Shown here: piece by piece, positions 45,531 through 46,760 of the stretch
Layout: every line of letters begins with the position of its first letter
Numbering within the stretch: the first letter of the stretch is position 1
Assembly (NCBI RefSeq): GCF_005886345.1
Contig: NZ_PNEC01000018.1
Location: 1 to 46,760 of the forward strand
Source: Pseudoalteromonas phenolica
GTDB lineage: Bacteria > Pseudomonadota > Gammaproteobacteria > Enterobacterales > Alteromonadaceae
DNA: 46,760 nt
Reading direction: 5' to 3'
Position numbers and translations under genes: made by a program
The notes under the pieces: generated by a model
What the model saw: the letters and a program-made list of their open reading frames with translations, nothing else
What the model was told of the DNA's origin: nothing
Databases searched by the model: none

Positions 45531-46394
45531 ATGAGTCAGGTATTAGAGAATTTACTGTCACTTCTTTCATTAGAAGAAATTGAACAAGGGATCTATCGAG
45601 GGCAAAGCCAAGATCTCGGCTTTCCACAAGTCTTCGGTGGTCAGGTGATGGGACAGGCTTTATCTGCGGCCAAGTATACCTTGCCAGCAGATCGCTATGT
45701 TAATTCTTTACATTCATACTTTTTACGACCAGGCGATGCCAGCAAACCAATTGTTTATGATGTTGAAACTATCAGAGATGGGAGAAGCTTCAGTACACGC
45801 CGTGTTTGCGCGATCCAATATGGTAAACCCATCTTTTATATGACAGCTTCTTTTCAAGGGGATGAAGAGGGATTATCTCATCAAACAGAGATGCCTGATG
45901 TGCCAGCACCAGAAACCCTTAAGTCTTCGCTTGAGTTTTACCAAGAGCACGCGGATCTAATTCCTGAGCAACTGAGAAATAAATTTACCTGCGAAATGCC
46001 TATCGAAATGCGCCCGGTAAACTTTCAGAACCCGTTTAAACCAAAAAGCACTGAAGCTAAAAGGCATGTTTGGTTTAGAGCAAATGGCACAATGCCCGAT
46101 GACAGGCGCATACATAACTACTTATTAGCATATGCGTCAGATTTTGAGTTTTTGCCAACGGCATTGCAGTCGCACGGACTTTCTTTCTTGCAACCTAATA
46201 TGCAAGTTGCAACGATAGATCATGCTATGTGGTTCCACCGTCCATTTAGAATGGATGAATGGTTGCTATATAGTGTCGATAGTCCAAGTGCGAGTGGTGG
46301 CCGTGGTCTAGTAAGGGGGCAATTCTTTAATAGACAAGGTGAATTAGTTGCTTCCACCATACAAGAAGGCGTGATGAGACTAAGATCTAACTAG
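45531..46394 (+). CDS. tesB: Acyl-CoA thioesterase II (TesB)
   Basis: This 287-aa double-hotdog thioesterase hydrolyses medium- to long-chain acyl-CoA. The first hotdog carries [17 protein letters not shown] and [10 protein letters not shown]; the second has the catalytic Asp (YASDFEFLP), Thr ([14 protein letters not shown]) and Gln ([11 protein letters not shown]) positions of E. coli TesB. A perfect 9-bp inverted repeat (46380-46388 and 46393-46401) spans its stop but has no T-run. It is the last gene before the rRNA operon promoters. Confidence 0.95.
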   Translation: MSQVLENLLSLLSLEEIEQGIYRGQSQDLGFPQVFGGQVMGQALSAAKYTLPADRYVNSLHSYFLRPGDASKPIVYDVETIRDGRSFSTRRVCAIQYGKPIFYMTASFQGDEEGLSHQTEMPDVPAPETLKSSLEFYQEHADLIPEQLRNKFTCEMPIEMRPVNFQNPFKPKSTEAKRHVWFRANGTMPDDRRIHNYLLAYASDFEFLPTALQSHGLSFLQPNMQVATIDHAMWFHRPFRMDEWLLYSVDSPSASGGRGLVRGQFFNRQGELVASTIQEGVMRLRSN

Positions 46395-46514
46395 ATCTTA
46401 GGCTTCAAATGCAAATAACCTGTATTAAATGTTAGCAAAAAGCGACTAAAAACAGGGTTTTGATTTCTTTTTGAGCGGTTGAACACATTTCTTAAAATTA
46501 ATTTCAAAAAGGGG

Positions 46515-46542
46515 TTGATCAAAAAAATGATCTCCCTATAAT
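46515..46542 (+). promoter_or_regulatory. rRNA operon promoter P1
   Basis: -35 TTGATC (46515-46520), 16-base spacer, -10 TATAAT (46537-46542), then the GC-rich discriminator GCGACCCC that marks stringently controlled stable-RNA promoters. AT-rich sequence just upstream could act as UP element. Confidence 0.85.
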
Positions 46543-46651
46543 GCGACCCCACTGACACGGGGCGAGGCGCTGAAAAGCAAATCAAAACGATGTCGAGTCA
46601 AATAAAACTTAGCTTTAAACTTTCTCTTAAGAAAAAGATTAAAATTAAGTG

Positions 46652-46679
46652 TTGACATAAAAATTGAAGTCGTTATTAT
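46652..46679 (+). promoter_or_regulatory. rRNA operon promoter P2
   Basis: -35 TTGACA (46652-46657), 16-base spacer, -10 TATTAT (46674-46679), followed by GCGCTCC. It lies 137 bases after P1, like the P1/P2 pair of enteric rrn operons. Confidence 0.82.
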
Positions 46680-46691
46680 AGCGCTCCACTT

Positions 46692-46760
46692 CGCAGCAAC
46701 GCTGCGGTAACTCATCGAGTTACACCCGGGTAACCGGAATGTTCTTTAAAAATATGAAGC
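46692..46760 (+). other. rRNA leader with two hairpins and boxA
   Basis: The leader has two short hairpins, CGCAGC-AAC-GCTGCG and TAACTC-ATC-GAGTTA, then TGTTCTTTAAAAA (from 46740), which matches the rrn boxA antitermination element (TGCTCTTTAACA in E. coli). The 16S gene lies beyond the window. Confidence 0.82.

Overview
The window looks like chromosomal DNA of a marine gammaproteobacterium of the Alteromonadales, most likely Pseudoalteromonas or a close relative. This rests on low GC, E. coli-like housekeeping genes (nudE, cysQ, yrfG, glnA-ntrBC, typA, tmcA, uvrD, cheV, tesB), NtrC and sigma-54 sites of enteric type, and large secreted lipoproteins. The genus is an inference; no database was searched. 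The segment runs from the 3' end of one rRNA operon (5S rRNA and terminator, 1-126) to the tandem promoters and boxA of a second rRNA operon in the same direction (46515-46760), so it is an inter-rrn interval of about 46.4 kb.

Left part (498-7710, + strand). A tightly overlapping operon encodes a Tag-like DNA glycosylase, the SelO protein adenylyltransferase and an ABC exporter. An OmpA-type outer membrane protein follows, then a predicted beta-barrel protein paired with a coiled-coil lipoprotein. Next come two very large paralogous surface lipoproteins (7940-11785 and 11958-17675), built from PKD-like and carboxypeptidase-regulatory-like N-terminal domains plus two or three copies of a module of about 450-500 residues; the second also carries two InlB-like repeats.

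Middle (17796-24937). A two-domain VOC protein, an SDR oxidoreductase, a periplasmic haem-type fatty acid cis/trans isomerase with a small upstream partner, a dimeric dUTPase, a YrfG-like HAD phosphatase and the nudE-cysQ pair.

Unusual zone (24995-28492). It holds two 31-residue-leader double-glycine peptides with Trp/Cys-rich cores, 3.5 kb apart in opposite orientation; neither core could be matched to a known product. Between them lie three tandem initiator tRNA genes, two truncated tRNA 3'-end copies in an exact 146-bp tandem repeat (resembling in layout the E. coli tyrT repeats), an array of about 11 heptanucleotide repeats, and a two-gene operon for a 2OG-Fe dioxygenase and a cysteine-desulfurase-like PLP enzyme.

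Nitrogen-control cluster (28591-34068, - strand). glnA, a DUF4124 protein, ntrB, ntrC and a cyclic-nucleotide-binding-fold protein. A sigma-54 promoter with two NtrC sites precedes glnA and another NtrC-like site precedes ntrB. The glnA 3' UTR contains two clear and one degenerate extra copy of the end of glnA.

Right part (34442-46394). typA; a CheW protein with an apparent CZB domain inserted in it; a substrate-binding protein gene interrupted by one in-frame TGA; tmcA; uvrD with a LexA-like box; cheV; a potassium channel with an RCK domain; an EVE-domain protein and tesB. No insertion sequence, prophage or CRISPR array was seen.
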